A stretch of DNA of 64,000 bases, from positions 78,591,127 to 78,655,126 of the forward strand of contig CM077023.1 of assembly GCA_039090855.1 (NCBI GenBank), written 5' to 3'. The stretch is from Macrothele yani. Lineage: Eukaryota > Arthropoda > Arachnida > Araneae > Macrothelidae. Under the pieces are notes generated by a model. The model searched no databases. It was not told the DNA's origin and was given only the letters and a program-made list of their open reading frames with translations. A program made the position numbers and the translations under genes. Shown here piece after piece: positions 53,981 through 64,000 of this stretch (within the stretch, counting starts at the first letter, position 1; the number at the start of each line of letters is the position of its first letter).

Positions 53981-55200
53981 AATATACAGTATAATATGAA
54001 GTACGAATTGTAAAAGACTCATGCGATTACGCAAGATAAGTTTAAGCATTTTTGGTGTGGAATTAGGTAAGAAATGCGTAAAGATGAGCAAGCAAACGAT
54101 TTTTAAATTTGATGCATAATCCATTTCCTGCGATTTTCATAACGTACGAAATCACTTTTCCTTCAAAATAACAAGAAAGAGAAAAATAATGTTAGAGGAA
54201 AACAGTTTGCAGAACCAAAATCAGTTATGACCAGGATAACAAAATGGAGGGAATTTGTGAGGTTGGGCATGGGTTTACAAAATAATATAAACGAAATGAA
54301 ACTTACGTTAAAAGCATTGGTCTCAGAACTGGCAGTTCGTGCTAGGAAATCATAGATTTTTTAACAAGTAGGCAGTTCTCTTTTGAAACAGAAATGATAA
54401 CATGATCTTTTCTGGCACAACAATTAATGAAGTTCCGCATTCTCCCCGTTCAGTTAAGCACGGCCGGAAGTTAGCCCTAAATAGAAAACAGAGTTGCACG
54501 AGAGGCGTTGGCTGTGGACTTTGTGGGAAAGCAACCTGAAACCCAAGAGATGCAATGAATGCAAGAAACTTCTTTTAATAATCACGTAAACGGAAATGGG
54601 GAAAAACATAGATACAAGAACTTACGTGAAGAATATGCCACGTCTTGAAGAATGGGACTGAGTGTTCGCTTTAATAACAAAAAGCTCATGAACCAGATAA
54701 GTTTATTTGGGGACACGTCAGACTATCGAGGGTGGTATGTCACCTGAACTCCAGAGTTAGACGCAGTTAGGCAATCTGCGTTAGCAGTGGAAATAGGACA
54801 AAACCAGCGAAGAATGTTGTCTATAGCTGACTGTTTAGTTTTAAAGTGACCGTACTGGAAATACATATTTCTGTATGTAATACATATATGCAATATTGCA
54901 CAAAAGTTAACAAATCTGAAAAACACCATACCTAAATCTATTTCTCACATAATTATTAGACACAATTATACGTAATATTGTATTTAACATTAAGCTGAAA
55001 GGAAACGCATTTCTGCTTTGTCCGTATGCAGTATACACAGCAAGAAAGGAAACGCACGATATGAATCACATAGTGGGATTCCAGAAAATTCGTGTGAATG
55101 CGTTGGCGAAGTCTAATATCAGGCATGACTTCCTCTTAGTGAAATGTAGGCTGTGCAACGCCGTTCCGTGCCGAGAAACAAATTACCCACTAAGCTCACA
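53981..55200. other. No gene seen
   Basis: About 1.2 kb AT-rich. No recognised repeats and no ORF over 70 codons. Confidence 0.5.
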
Positions 55201-55239
55201 GACAAGGATTCTCGTTTACATATCAGGGTTACATTGGGG

Positions 55240-55420
55240 TTATGGAACTATGGCTGCCAATTCTGGGCGGTATTGCAGTCTGAGCTGCGGAGCGTCCCGC
55301 TTTATGCATGTTGTATCGATGAACGAGTTGGCCATTCCAGTCGCGTAATATCCTCGCTTTCCAGGTACTTCTTAACGGAGTTTGCTTTATGTGGATGAAC
55401 TTCTTCATCCCTTAAATTTT
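55240..55420 (-). pseudogene. Short Tc1-like transposase remnant
   Basis: Minus-strand reading gives VHPHKANSVKKYLESEDITR then LEWPTRSS, which aligns with the region between the second and third acidic motifs of Tc1 enzymes (..V.EYLESEDI.R..WPARSPD). The sequence after RSS is not recognisable. The match is short, so confidence is low. Confidence 0.4.
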
Positions 55421-55496
55421 AGGCAAAGAATTTGACATCCCGGAAGATACAAGGATTGACTCCTGTTTTCAACGGCAAACATCAGCAGTTCTTAGG

Positions 55497-55665
55497 GAAA
55501 TAGACCGTCGCCTGTCCTTAATTTAGGGCTACTGGTTTCAGGGAGGGAGCAGAGCCCGCTCCATCAGACAAATGAGACCACCCATATCACATCTGGGACT
55601 CAAACCCATCTCGGTCGAATGGTCAGAAACGAGCGTCTTGGACCATTCGGCTGCCGAGGCGGCGA
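55497..55665 (-). repeat. SINE-1, diverged, 3' truncated
   Basis: ACCGTCGCCTGTCCTTAATT, TAGGGCTACTGGTTTCAGGG, GGGACTCAAACCCATCTCGG and TCGAATGGTCAGAAACG are in order, with a decayed head GGACCATTCGGCTGCCGAGG. Its 3' end before AGACCGTCG is lost. Confidence 0.8.
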
Positions 55666-55685
55666 TTATTGAGCTATTCGGCGTC

Positions 55686-55686
<1 letters not shown>

Positions 55687-55730
<44 letters not shown>
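55687..55730. repeat. (TA)n microsatellite at RTE E tail
   Basis: About 22 TA units adjoin the (ATG)n tail of RTE E, as in copy A. Confidence 0.9.
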
Positions 55731-55733
<3 letters not shown>

Positions 55734-55745
55734 TCATCATCATTG

Positions 55746-58725
55746 TCAACCATTATCAATCCACTGCTGGACGAAGGTCTCCCCAAGTTTCCTCCACAAC
55801 GGTCTGTCTTGTGCCAGTCTCCTCCATGTCACCCCTGCATACTTTCGAATTTCATCCACCCATCTCCCATGTGGTCTTCTTCTGGGTCTTTTCCTGTCCC
55901 TTGGAATCCAATCTAAAATTTCGGCTGTCCATCGATGATCTGTCCTTCTGGCAGTATGTCCAGCCCATTGCCATTTCAGGGATTTAACTCTGATCATGAT
56001 GTCTTCCACTCTTGTCATTTTTCGGATCCACGAGTTCCTCTTCTTATCTCTCCTGGTTACACCAAGTATGCACCTCTCCATGTTGCTTTGAGTTGTCTGC
56101 AGCCTTTGTATGTCTCTTTTAGTTAAGGTCCACGTCTCTGCACCATACGTAAGCACTGGAAGGATGCATTGATCAAACACTTTTCTTTTAAGACATAATG
56201 GCATATTGCTCTTGAAAATTATGCTGTTTCTTCCAAAAGCTCTCCAGGCAAGTTTTGTACGCCGATTAATTTCTTCATCAATGTGACCCTCACTCTGATA
56301 TCTGCTGTCCAAGATAAACGTACGTGTCTGTTATCTCCAGCTTTTCTCCATCAATCGATAAATCTTCATTTCTTGTAAAAGCATTGAACATCACTTTTGT
56401 CTTCTGAAAGTTCATTTTTAATCCCACTTCTTTACTCTTGTCAGCAAGTTCCTGGATCATACTCTGCAGCTCTGATGGGCTAGTTGCAAAAATGACTACG
56501 TCATCAGCAAAACGAAGGTGGGTTAGATCATCTCCATTAATCTTTATCCCCTTATTTTCCCAGCTCAGTGACTGGAAAACACCCTCCAATGTGGCATTAA
56601 AGAGCTTCGGAGATATGGTGTCACCTTGTCTCACTCCCTTTCCAATTTTTATGTGTGTTGTATTTTCAAACAGCCTAATCTTTGCACTTGCATTTTCATA
56701 GATGTTATTAATAATATTAATGTATGCATCTTCAATACCGCAGGTTTTCAGAGCCATTGTAACTGCTGATGGTTTCACCGAATCAAAGGCTTTTTCATAA
56801 TCGATAAAAGCCATGCACAATGGAAGTTCATATTCCCTCGCTCTTTCAATTAGTTCTCTCAGCACATGGATATGATCTATTGTGCTGTAGCCACTCCTGA
56901 ATCCAGCTTGTTCTCTCGGTTGAGCCATGTCCAGTGTTACCTTCAAGCGGTGTGAAAGAACTTTAGTGAAGATTTTATAAACTACTGATAGGAGGCTGAT
57001 AGGTCTGTAGTTTCCGAGATCCTCAATGTCACCTTTCTTATGTAGCAGGATCATTGTAGCGGTGTTCCAATCCTCAGGAATCTTTCCTTCATTAAGGCAT
57101 CGAGTGAAAATTTGGGCGAGTACTGTTTCGATTTCTCCACTTGCTTCTTGTATGATGTCTACAGTAATTCCATCTTCTCCTGGAGCTTTTCCCCGCTTCA
57201 TGTTCTTGATTGCATGTGCAACTTCTGCTGGAAGGACTGGAGGAACTCTGGTACTGGTATCTTTCATGATGTCTGGAGTGCATGTATCATCCCTTTCATA
57301 TAATTTGGAGTAGAAATCTTTCACTCTTGTCAAAATTTCGCCTCTATTTCTTGTTACAGAACCATCTTCTTTTCTCAGTGCCATAATCTGTTTTCTTCCC
57401 TTACTGAGATGTCCCTTTGCTATCTTTAGGCTTTGGTTGTTTTCAATTGCTTTTTCACTAGTTCACAGTTGAATTTTCTTACGTCTTCAGTGATACTTTT
57501 CGTACTGTCTTGCATAGCTCTATATATTCCACTTTGGAAGTCGCATCTTCTTTAGTTGTCCTCATCTCTCTTCTTTTTTGCATCAACATTTTCGTTTTTC
57601 CTGATAATTTATTTACATGCAACTTGTTCTTAGACCCAGCTAATTTTGTTGCTGATTCCATAAGAGCTTTGGTTACTTTTCTGTTAACTTCAGAGATGTC
57701 CACTTCTTCCGATGTTAGGCCTTCTAAAGCAGAGAACCTGTTCTTCAGTTCCAACTTGAAGGTATTATGGTGTTTTTTAAGGTTGGTTATGTCAATAGAT
57801 TTTGTTTGTCTTATGAGCTTGCCACGTTCAAGTTTAGTGTTGAGGTGCATCTTACATCTCACCAATCTATGGTCACTACCTGTGTTGAACTTGTTTAGCA
57901 CACTGCAGTCTTCTATGACGAATTTTTTGTTACACATAATAAAATCAATTTCATTTGTCGTCCCATTTGGATGTCTCCATGTCCATTTCCTGTGTGGCTT
58001 TTTCTTGAAGAAGGAGTTCAAGATGAAAAACCCTTCTGCCTCTGCAAACTCAACGAGAGTATTTCCACGCTGGTTTCTGTTGCCGTGACCGAATTTACCT
58101 ACTGAAGTTTCATTCTGTTGCCGTTGCCCTATTTTTGCATTGAAATCTCCCATAATTATTTTCAAGTGCTGCTTACCTTTATTATTTAGATGACAAATTT
58201 CCTCATAAAATTCTTCAATTTCTTCTTCAGGATGACTTGTGGTGGGTGCATAAGTTTGAATAATCTGAGCCTGGTATCTTTTCGAGAGTTGGATAATGAG
58301 TCGTGCAGCTCTGTCAGAGGAACTTTCAACTTCTACAACTTTATCTTTCAGTTTCTTGTTTATTATAAATCCAACACCACTAGTTCTGCCAGTATCTGTC
58401 CCACGATAGTAGAAGAGATGTCCACTTTTCAGTTCGATGAGATCTTCTCCTTTTCTCCTTACCTCACTTAGCCCCACGATGTCCCACTTGATCCTTTGTA
58501 GTTCCTCTCTTCCAATTCAAGAAGCCTTGAATCAGAAGATAGGGAGCGTCCATTGTACGTTGCCAAGGTCAGCATCAGATGGCAGCCTAGTCCGGTCCTC
58601 CGGGGATTCTTAGCACCCTCTGCCTTCATGTCGCACTGGCCGCTGCCTTGGCCAGGTACATTCCAGCTGCCGGAGACTGAGGGCCAAGGTTTAAGTTGTG
58701 GAGTCATTTTGGAGGGTTTGGCCAT
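55746..58725 (-). pseudogene. RTE endonuclease-reverse transcriptase, copy E, about four frameshifts
   Basis: ATG 58725 (MAKPSKMTPQLKPWPSVSGS) is in frame with the downstream methionine used in A and C and may be the true start. An extra CT near 58507 shifts the frame. ORF 58477-57479 holds the endonuclease (GLSEVRRKGED, MGDFNAKIG, TTNEIDFIM with N for S, GSDHRLVRC). ORF 57384-56290 holds the RT with FIDYEKAFDSV, GVRQGDTISPKLFN and FADDVVIFA all intact. ORF 56312-55746 holds the C-terminus to FVQQWIDNG. Breaks are near 58507, 57490, 57455 and 56294. Each domain remains catalytically plausible, but no continuous protein is made. Confidence 0.94.
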
Positions 58726-58824
58726 AACTCACCACGCTGGCCAAGCGGGTTGGTGAGTGTGGGATAGAATTTCCTCTAATCCCGATGGTATAGTTATACC
58801 GCTATTGGCGGTCGTCAGAGCCCC

Positions 58825-58915
58825 TTTAGTAGGAACAGGATGCACCACGAGAAGGCGGGGTTGACATTTGTCAAGGAGAGGCTGTGATGTTACGCATCAC
58901 CTGACCTTGCATCCC
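58825..58915 (-). ncRNA. Candidate HDV-like ribozyme at RTE copy E 5' end
   Basis: GGGATGC (58915-58909) pairs with GCATCCT (58843-58837), at element positions 1-7 and 73-79 as in A and C. The T-to-C change at position 7 turns a wobble pair into a G-C pair, so the stem is kept or improved. The CCGCCTTCTCGTGG segment is identical. The P4-like hairpin is weaker here (CCTACTAAAGGGG). Confidence 0.42.
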
Positions 58916-59220
58916 ATATATATATATATATGGTTGTTTCCAAAGACAGTTGGAGGGCAATTGTGGTTCTGTAAAGCTTGAGCCAAAATCTTCTGTCGGG
59001 GTTATAACCTTGAGTTTCCCAAGCACAAATCGTATCGCAACATTTCTACTATTTGGAAATTATCTCAACAGTCTGTTTATGGTAATCCTGTTTGCATTCA
59101 ACCAGCTCGCAATGCCAGCCTGGGTGCTGTTACAACATCAGTAGATGTGTACCTGGGCACACACAAAAGGAACTGCACAGCCCAAAGAGACTAGTCGATC
59201 AATACCCTTGTTATGAAGGT
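58916..59220. other. (TA)n then unassigned sequence
   Basis: A short TA run (58916-58931) flanks RTE E. The rest shows nothing recognised. Confidence 0.5.
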
Positions 59221-59428
59221 TTTTTATTCTTTTTTTTATTTGGAGGTTTAGCGACCACCGTGAGCAACTCAGTGGGCTATAAACAGTCGCCTATCTCTGA
59301 TTTAGGGCTACTGGTTCCAGGGAAGGGAGAGAACTAACACCGTAAGACGAACACGGCATCCACGAATTCGAACCCACCTCGGAGGAATGATCAGAAGCCA
59401 TCGCTTAGACCACTGCACCACCGGGGGC
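59221..59428 (-). repeat. SINE-1, minus strand
   Basis: T-rich tail, TTTGGAGGTTTAGCGACCAC, GGGCTATAAACAGTCGCCTA, TTTAGGGCTACTGGTTCC, AATTCGAACCCACCTCGGAG and head TTAGACCACTGCACCACCGG. A ~10-bp deletion lies near box B. Confidence 0.88.
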
Positions 59429-61404
59429 TATGAAAAGTTCAAAAGCTACGTAAAGTATGTCTGGTGAGGTGAAAAGTTGAATGATGCCAAAAATTATTTT
59501 AAATGTTTCAGGAATTCATTTCATGGGTAAACTTTTTGTCTACCTCCTGGAAACTGATTTTAGTAGTTTACTGCAGATAAATTAGTTTTAAGGTGGAATC
59601 CATTTCAATCGGTTAACAAACGAAATGTAAAGACTGACGTTCGCAATTATTGTAAACTATCTTATTTATTGTAAAATGTATATAGTTTGTACTTATTGTA
59701 ACTATCTGGAAACATTAATATTTAAGCTCCTACTGCTTCCGACTGACTCCGATATCCTGATAATATTTTGCTCTTCGGTCACAGCAGGACTTTTCGTTGC
59801 GAATATTTCTGGGATATTAATTTATCCTACATAAGTAAATGGATAAACACTACAAACTCTAAATCAGAATAATGTCGCACGGATACATAAAAGTTTGTAT
59901 CTATTACCTTACAAGGTATCGCAAGATGATAGCTCAGATTTGGGCATTATAAGAGAGAAACACTGCTTTTTTTTTATGGATTAAATCCTTTTCCACTTTT
60001 TTGTGAACGCTGTTTCACACAAAATTGTTAAAATTTCTACGAATGACCAGTTTGTGTATAAGTTTCATTCAGTAATAATACGACATATGTTTGAGACTTT
60101 ATATTCTTTGAATGCTGTTAAGTAATAAACTTACACGGAATTAGGTTGTTTTCGGTTGATTTTATCAGCTCCGGTTTACTTTCAGAGCGAGATTTTTGCA
60201 AGTTAGTATTTCAGATTTAATAGTGCGATCGTAGACATCGTTGACTTGTGTTTAACTTTGTGTGTGCGCATGCCTCAGAATGAAAGAGAAGGATTTAGAG
60301 TTCAGTATTCCATAATACTGAGAAACATTTGCAAACAAACAATGGAATTTTTGTTGGCATATTAAAGATGCTTGAAAAGTTGTATTGGCGTTTCCCATCT
60401 TCAAGGAAATATATTTTTCGCAAACTTTCCTTTCACTAAAACTTGACGTACTGATAAAATTTTGAGATATTCCCTAAGCCTTGTGATAGTTATGATGTTT
60501 CGAGAAGCGTCAAGCAAATGGTTTGAGTACTCGGATACAATAAACGTTCACAGCAGTTTTACAGAATAAATCAGGCCAGCGTTTCTCTCATCGTAAAGAA
60601 ATAAAAGGAAGTTGAGACGAATGCCGCAGCCTTAGGTAAATACATTCCCTTGGAGTGGCCTTTACCTTCCCCATGCACGAAAAATTGTTCACCTGCACTT
60701 TTACTCACATGCCGCAAGGAAGCAATTGGGAAAAGGGACGGACGACATTCTTGCTATTGTGAACGTATAACAGGGGAAAATAAAAAGAATCCACTCTTAC
60801 TTAAAAGCCATTCAGCAGAGAGAACGTGGAAAGCCCTAGGCTCCTGTTTGGGCATTGTTTTCTTTAGGATTCTCGGTGAATGCTCTGTCAAGGGTCTTTT
60901 GTGCCAAGGTGCATTTCTTAATTTATTTTTTTATTTTTAGTTCAGTTCTTTTAAGAAGATACCGTAATTTTCTCACTTTAGTGACTTTTATTTTTAGAAC
61001 CAAGAGTATTTTATGATGAATATCAGTATATTTCTGCTTTTATTGCGCTGAAACTTGAATAATGGAGCAAGTTTTTTCTTCTCTGCCACCTGAGATTTAC
61101 TTGAATGCTGACAGCAATTCAAGAAAAAAAAAATCTTGTTCTTGTTTTGTTCATTGCCACATTAATTAACCATGAGTAGTAGATAATTCAATGCAGAATA
61201 CAGTAGACCGCTTTAAAGGATTCTGATAAACGTATATGAAAAAGAAAGTACTTTTTCGAAATGTATAAGTGTCGATAGTAGGCTTGTCATTGAAATTAAA
61301 TGCGCGTTATTTTACAAGAATGTCCGATATGAAAAAGATTGACATTTTTGTCGGAAAAAAATTGAACAGATTTGTTGTTCTTTCATCGTACCTCTACTTG
61401 GCGA
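59429..61404. other. AT-rich, no gene seen
   Basis: Nearly 2 kb without recognised elements. A 96-codon ORF (60650-60940) has no recognisable domain. It could be host intergenic or intronic DNA. Confidence 0.5.
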
Positions 61405-62247
61405 GAGTAGTACAGCACCAATAAAAACTATAAAGGTAGTGAGAAAGGTAACACCATATTTCCCAAACTCTTTAATGACACATTGCAAAATGTCTTTCAA
61501 TCTTTGAACTGGGAAAACAGAGATAAAGCTTAATGGAGATTATTTAACTCACTTCCGTTTCGTTGATGATGTAGTCATTTTTGCTACTACCACTTCAAGA
61601 GCTGCAGAGTATGATCCAAGAACTTGCTGACAAAAGTAAAGAAGTGGAATTAAAAACGGATTTTCAGAAAGAAGACAAATATGATGTACAACGCTTTTAC
61701 AAGAAATGAAAGTTTATCGATTGATGGGCAAAAGTTGGAGATAACAGAAAAAGATACCTACATTTACTTTGGGCAGCAGATATCAAGCGACGGTCATATT
61801 TGTGAAGAAATTAATCGACGTATAAAACTTGGTTGCAGAACTTTTGGAAGAAACAGTACAATTTTTAAGAGCAATATGCCATTGTGTCTTAAAAGAAAAG
61901 TGCTTAATCAATGCATCCTTCCAGTGCTTACGTATGGAGCAGAGACGTGGACCTTAACTAAAAAAGACATACAAGACGGCAGGCAACTGAAAGAAGCATG
62001 GAGAGATGCATGCTTGGTGTAAACAGGAGAGATAAGAGGAACTCGTGGTTAAGGAAAATGGCAAGAGTGGAAGACATAATTATCAGAGTAAATTCTCCGA
62101 AATGGCAATGTGCGAAACATATTGCGAGAAGGACAAACAACCGAAATTTTAGATTGGATACCAAGGGACAGCAAAAGACCCAGAAGAAGACCACGTGGTA
62201 GGTGGATGGATGGAATGCGAAAGCATGCGACAGTGACATGGAGGAGT
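61405..62247 (+). pseudogene. RTE LINE fragment, diverged subfamily
   Basis: It starts near GTACAGCACCAATAAAAAC (RT motif 4 region) and includes HFRFVDDVVIFATTTS, with VDD in place of ADD. The ORF 61681-62022 reads MMYNAFTRNESLSIDGQKLE..LPVLTYGAETWTLTKKDIQD. The copy ends at GACATGGAGGAG (62246), the same place as the fragment at 13168-14115, and has no ATG tail. The flank duplicates GTTAGATATAATGAAA (62247-62280). Several frameshifts. Confidence 0.88.
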
Positions 62248-62352
62248 TAGATATAATGAAATGCCGTTAGATATAATGAAAATTCCTCTGCATTAATGTG
62301 CATGGAAAAAAAGCAGATAAAAAAAAAATACTGGAACATTACTAGTAACGGA

Positions 62353-62375
62353 TTTTTTTTTTTTTTTTTTTTTTT
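62353..62375. repeat. Poly(T) run
   Basis: 23 T in a row with no SINE body attached. It may be the relic tail of a lost minus-strand retroposon. Confidence 0.5.
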
Positions 62376-62439
62376 CATTTTAATGCTTAGGTTCTGAATT
62401 TCAAACATCAAACATGCCGGAGGTAAGGGATTGTACGAC

Positions 62440-62645
62440 CCCTTTTGTCCGAGTGGTCAGAGACGTAATTTTCGAATAGTCGTCCGAGCTAGGTCCAGAT
62501 TCACGGCGGAGATGGAGCACGGTTGGTGCGTTTGCCTCACGGCGCTGGGTCACTCCTCTCTCTGGAACGGTGGCCCCAAATTTGGAGCTGGCAACTGCTT
62601 ATAGCCCTCAGAGATTCTCATGATGGTCGTAACCCACATAAAAAA
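62440..62645 (+). repeat. SINE-1, plus strand, diverged
   Basis: Head TTGTCCGAGTGGTCAGAGAC, degraded box B (GGTCCAGATTCACGG), body CGTTTGCCTCACGGCGCTGG, CTCTGGAACGGTGGCCC, AACTGCTTATAGCCCTCAG and ATGGTCGTAACCCACATAAA. It lies back to back with the next copy. Confidence 0.82.
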
Positions 62646-62675
62646 CCAGAAAGATGACACCGAATTTTCGGGTGT

Positions 62676-62887
62676 TTTTTTTTGATTGGAGGTTTAACGA
62701 CCACAGTGAGCAACTCAATGGGCTATAAGCAGTCGCCCGTCCCTAATTTAGGGTCACTGGTTCCAGGGAAGGGAGAGAGCCAGTGCCGTAAGACAAACAC
62801 AACATCCATGCCTCACCGTGATTCGAACCCGGACCCCGTTCGGACGAATGATCAGAGGCCATCGCTAAAACCACTGCGCCACCGGGC
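62676..62887 (-). repeat. SINE-1, young, perfect 13-bp target duplication
   Basis: AATTTTCGGGTGT is exact at 62663-62675 and 62888-62900. The copy has a short T tail, GATTGGAGGTTTAACGACCA, full body, near-perfect box B (GATTCGAACCC) and head CACTGCGCCACCGGG, missing the last few bases of the usual GGCGGC end. Confidence 0.94.
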
Positions 62888-62959
62888 AATTTTCGGGTGT
62901 AATAAGCACGTCTTTTGAATCCGTTCTGACGCAAATTAAATTTATGAAAGCTATTCAAA

Positions 62960-63650
62960 GTCAATGGAACCGGTATGGAAAACAATAGATCTGAAGAAAG
63001 AAAGAAGATTTTCAATCGGCTTTTTGATCCCTCAGACATTGCTGTAAACGGAATCTTGAGCTTACGAACTCTTAGAAACAGAGATATCGACAAAAATAAG
63101 ATGTGACTTTACGTCCCCTGGTGGGAGAACCATGCATTATTTTGGGAAGAAAGTATTCCCAAAAGGTTTATCCATATAAGCGGTATCGGTCGAAGAAAAA
63201 AAAAATTAGTCGAGTTTTCAGGAGCCCAGATTTTGCAACAAATACTTCAGAAGCAGAAATTAACACTTATGACCCCTGGTGGCTAAACCAATCTTACCAA
63301 ACGTTAGAAATTATGTGAAAAATATTTTCCATCAGGTCCTGTATGCGATACAGGAAGAATTTTTCAAATCAGAGCTTTAGGAGCAGAAATAACGCGGAAA
63401 AGCAATTTACCTTTGTGCCCCCTACCGGAAAGTCTATGATTTATTTGAAAATTTGAATTCATAGGAAAAACATTTCGCATCGGAAACACTATCCAACAAA
63501 GAAGGAATTTTTCAAATCGTACTCTTAAACGTAGAGATATTGACAAAAATAAGATATACATCTACGCCCCCTGGCGTAGAAACCATGCATTTTTTCAAGA
63601 AGAAAATGTTCCTAAAAGGTTTGTCCACATGAGTAGTATCGGTCAACAAA
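62960..63650. repeat. Diverged tandem repeat, about four units of 138-156 bp
   Basis: A core word recurs as TTTACGTCCCCTGGTGGGAG (63110), CTTATGACCCCTGGTGGCTA (~63266), TTTGTGCCCCCTACCGGAAA (~63412) and TCTACGCCCCCTGGCGTAGA (~63551). Around it repeat AACCATGCATT, AGAAAGTATTCC/AGAAAATGTTCC, AAAAGGTTT(A/G)TCCA and GCAGAAATAA or AGAGATATCGACAAAAATAA. Units 1 and 4 are closest. Short ORFs cross it but the units are not multiples of three, so I treat it as a minisatellite or satellite remnant. Confidence 0.72.
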
Positions 63651-63653
63651 CTA

Positions 63654-64000
63654 CACTGCTGGACAATTGCTAAGGACGGATCATAAACGGCTATATAGCG
63701 CATAAAAAAGTAAGTGTGGTTGGATGCCAAGTGAAACTAATTAATGTCAGAATGCCAGGACATTACATGAAAGACAATTTATTGTGCTCTGAAATCCAGA
63801 AGGCTTTGGCACGTGTTCAAGGGACAAACAGGCCATTTTGTGCCGAATACGTAAACGTGAAAAATGCAATTACCGTCAGCAGGCGTTCCGGCGTAAGATG
63901 TCAATACGGGATATGGCCACCATGGAGGGCGATGCAAGATTCCACACGTCGTGTCATGCTTTGCACAACATTACCAAGCAGCTGTTGGGGTAATTTATCC
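63654..64000 (-). mobile_element. Tc1-like element, 3' end (continues past window)
   Basis: Terminus CACTGCTGGACAATTGCTAA starts right after TA (63652-63653). This is the same family as 45890-47417, and the 3' non-coding part is nearly identical in sequence. The element runs past the window end. Confidence 0.93.
63901..64000 (-). CDS. Tc1-like transposase C-terminus, partial
   Basis: The last 32 codons in frame read DKLPQQLLGNVVQSMTRRVE then SCIALHGGHIPY and stop at 63901-63903. Compared with 46150-47168 it has a three-base insertion (GNVV for DNV) and a few substitutions but no break. The rest lies beyond the window, so this copy could be intact. Confidence 0.75.
   Translation of the reverse strand, partial: DKLPQQLLGNVVQSMTRRVESCIALHGGHIPY

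Larger units (their letters stand above)
55731..58915 (-). mobile_element. RTE LINE, copy E, full length
   Basis: Full-length 3.19-kb copy. It starts GGGATGCAAGGTCAGG at 58915 and ends TTGACAATGATGATGATG at 55731, with TA runs on both sides. It is very similar to copy A (shared SLSWENKGIK and KLEITDTYVYLGQQI). Confidence 0.95.

Noticed and set aside
55061..55398. Two overlapping ORFs of 95 and 81 codons as a host gene
   Set aside because: The opposite strand gives a Tc1-like stretch (YLESEDITR), and neither plus-strand frame has a recognisable domain.
60650..60940. 96-codon ORF in the unique region
   Set aside because: Length is within chance, there is no recognisable motif, and the flanks lack clear splice signals.

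Overview
The window looks like nuclear DNA from an animal, most likely an arthropod. I see no prokaryotic features, no rRNA and no confident complete host gene. It is dominated by transposable elements. At least 22 pieces of IS630-Tc1-mariner DNA transposons are mixed with an RTE-type LINE family, at least four tRNA-derived SINE families and one hAT remnant. Unique-looking AT-rich DNA lies between them. The arthropod assignment is an inference from this element mix, and I cannot name a species.

Layout. 1-5.2 kb: a SINE end, two decayed mariner copies (one carrying SINEs) and two Tc1 copies. 5.7-9.3 kb: one more DDE remnant, a SINE and AT-rich DNA. 9.3-15.6 kb: RTE fragments, two minus-strand Tc1 elements and several SINEs. 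15.6-22.5 kb: a palindrome of two head-to-head tRNA-like SINEs, a 142-bp hairpin, decayed DDE elements (one split by a SINE with a 15-bp duplication) and one possible host exon at 22344-22458. 22.6-27.7 kb: four Tc1 elements nearly end to end, joined at TA repeats. 27.7-37.6 kb: RTE copy A (minus, almost intact), a 1.1-kb near-perfect palindrome, RTE copy B (plus, 5' truncated, 570-codon RT ORF) and RTE copy C (plus, full length). 37.6-47.4 kb: an internally deleted DDE element with long inverted repeats, a mariner, RTE pieces, a hAT remnant and a Tc1 copy with intact ends. 47.8-59.4 kb: a truncated RTE, SINEs, two Tc1 elements and a third full-length RTE (copy E). 59.4-64 kb: unique DNA, an RTE piece, SINEs, a diverged tandem repeat and the 3' end of another Tc1.

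How the parts work together. The RTE family encodes the endonuclease and reverse transcriptase that move it, and may supply the machinery for the SINEs, although no shared 3' tail was seen. The first nucleotides of the full-length RTE copies can fold like an HDV-type self-cleaving ribozyme, which is the most interesting functional prediction here. Tc1 elements target TA, and the RTE tails end in (ATG)n(AT)n, so TA-rich tails and TA-targeting transposons probably explain the pile-up of insertions. Almost every coding region is broken by stops or frameshifts, so the locus reads as a graveyard with a few recent arrivals.
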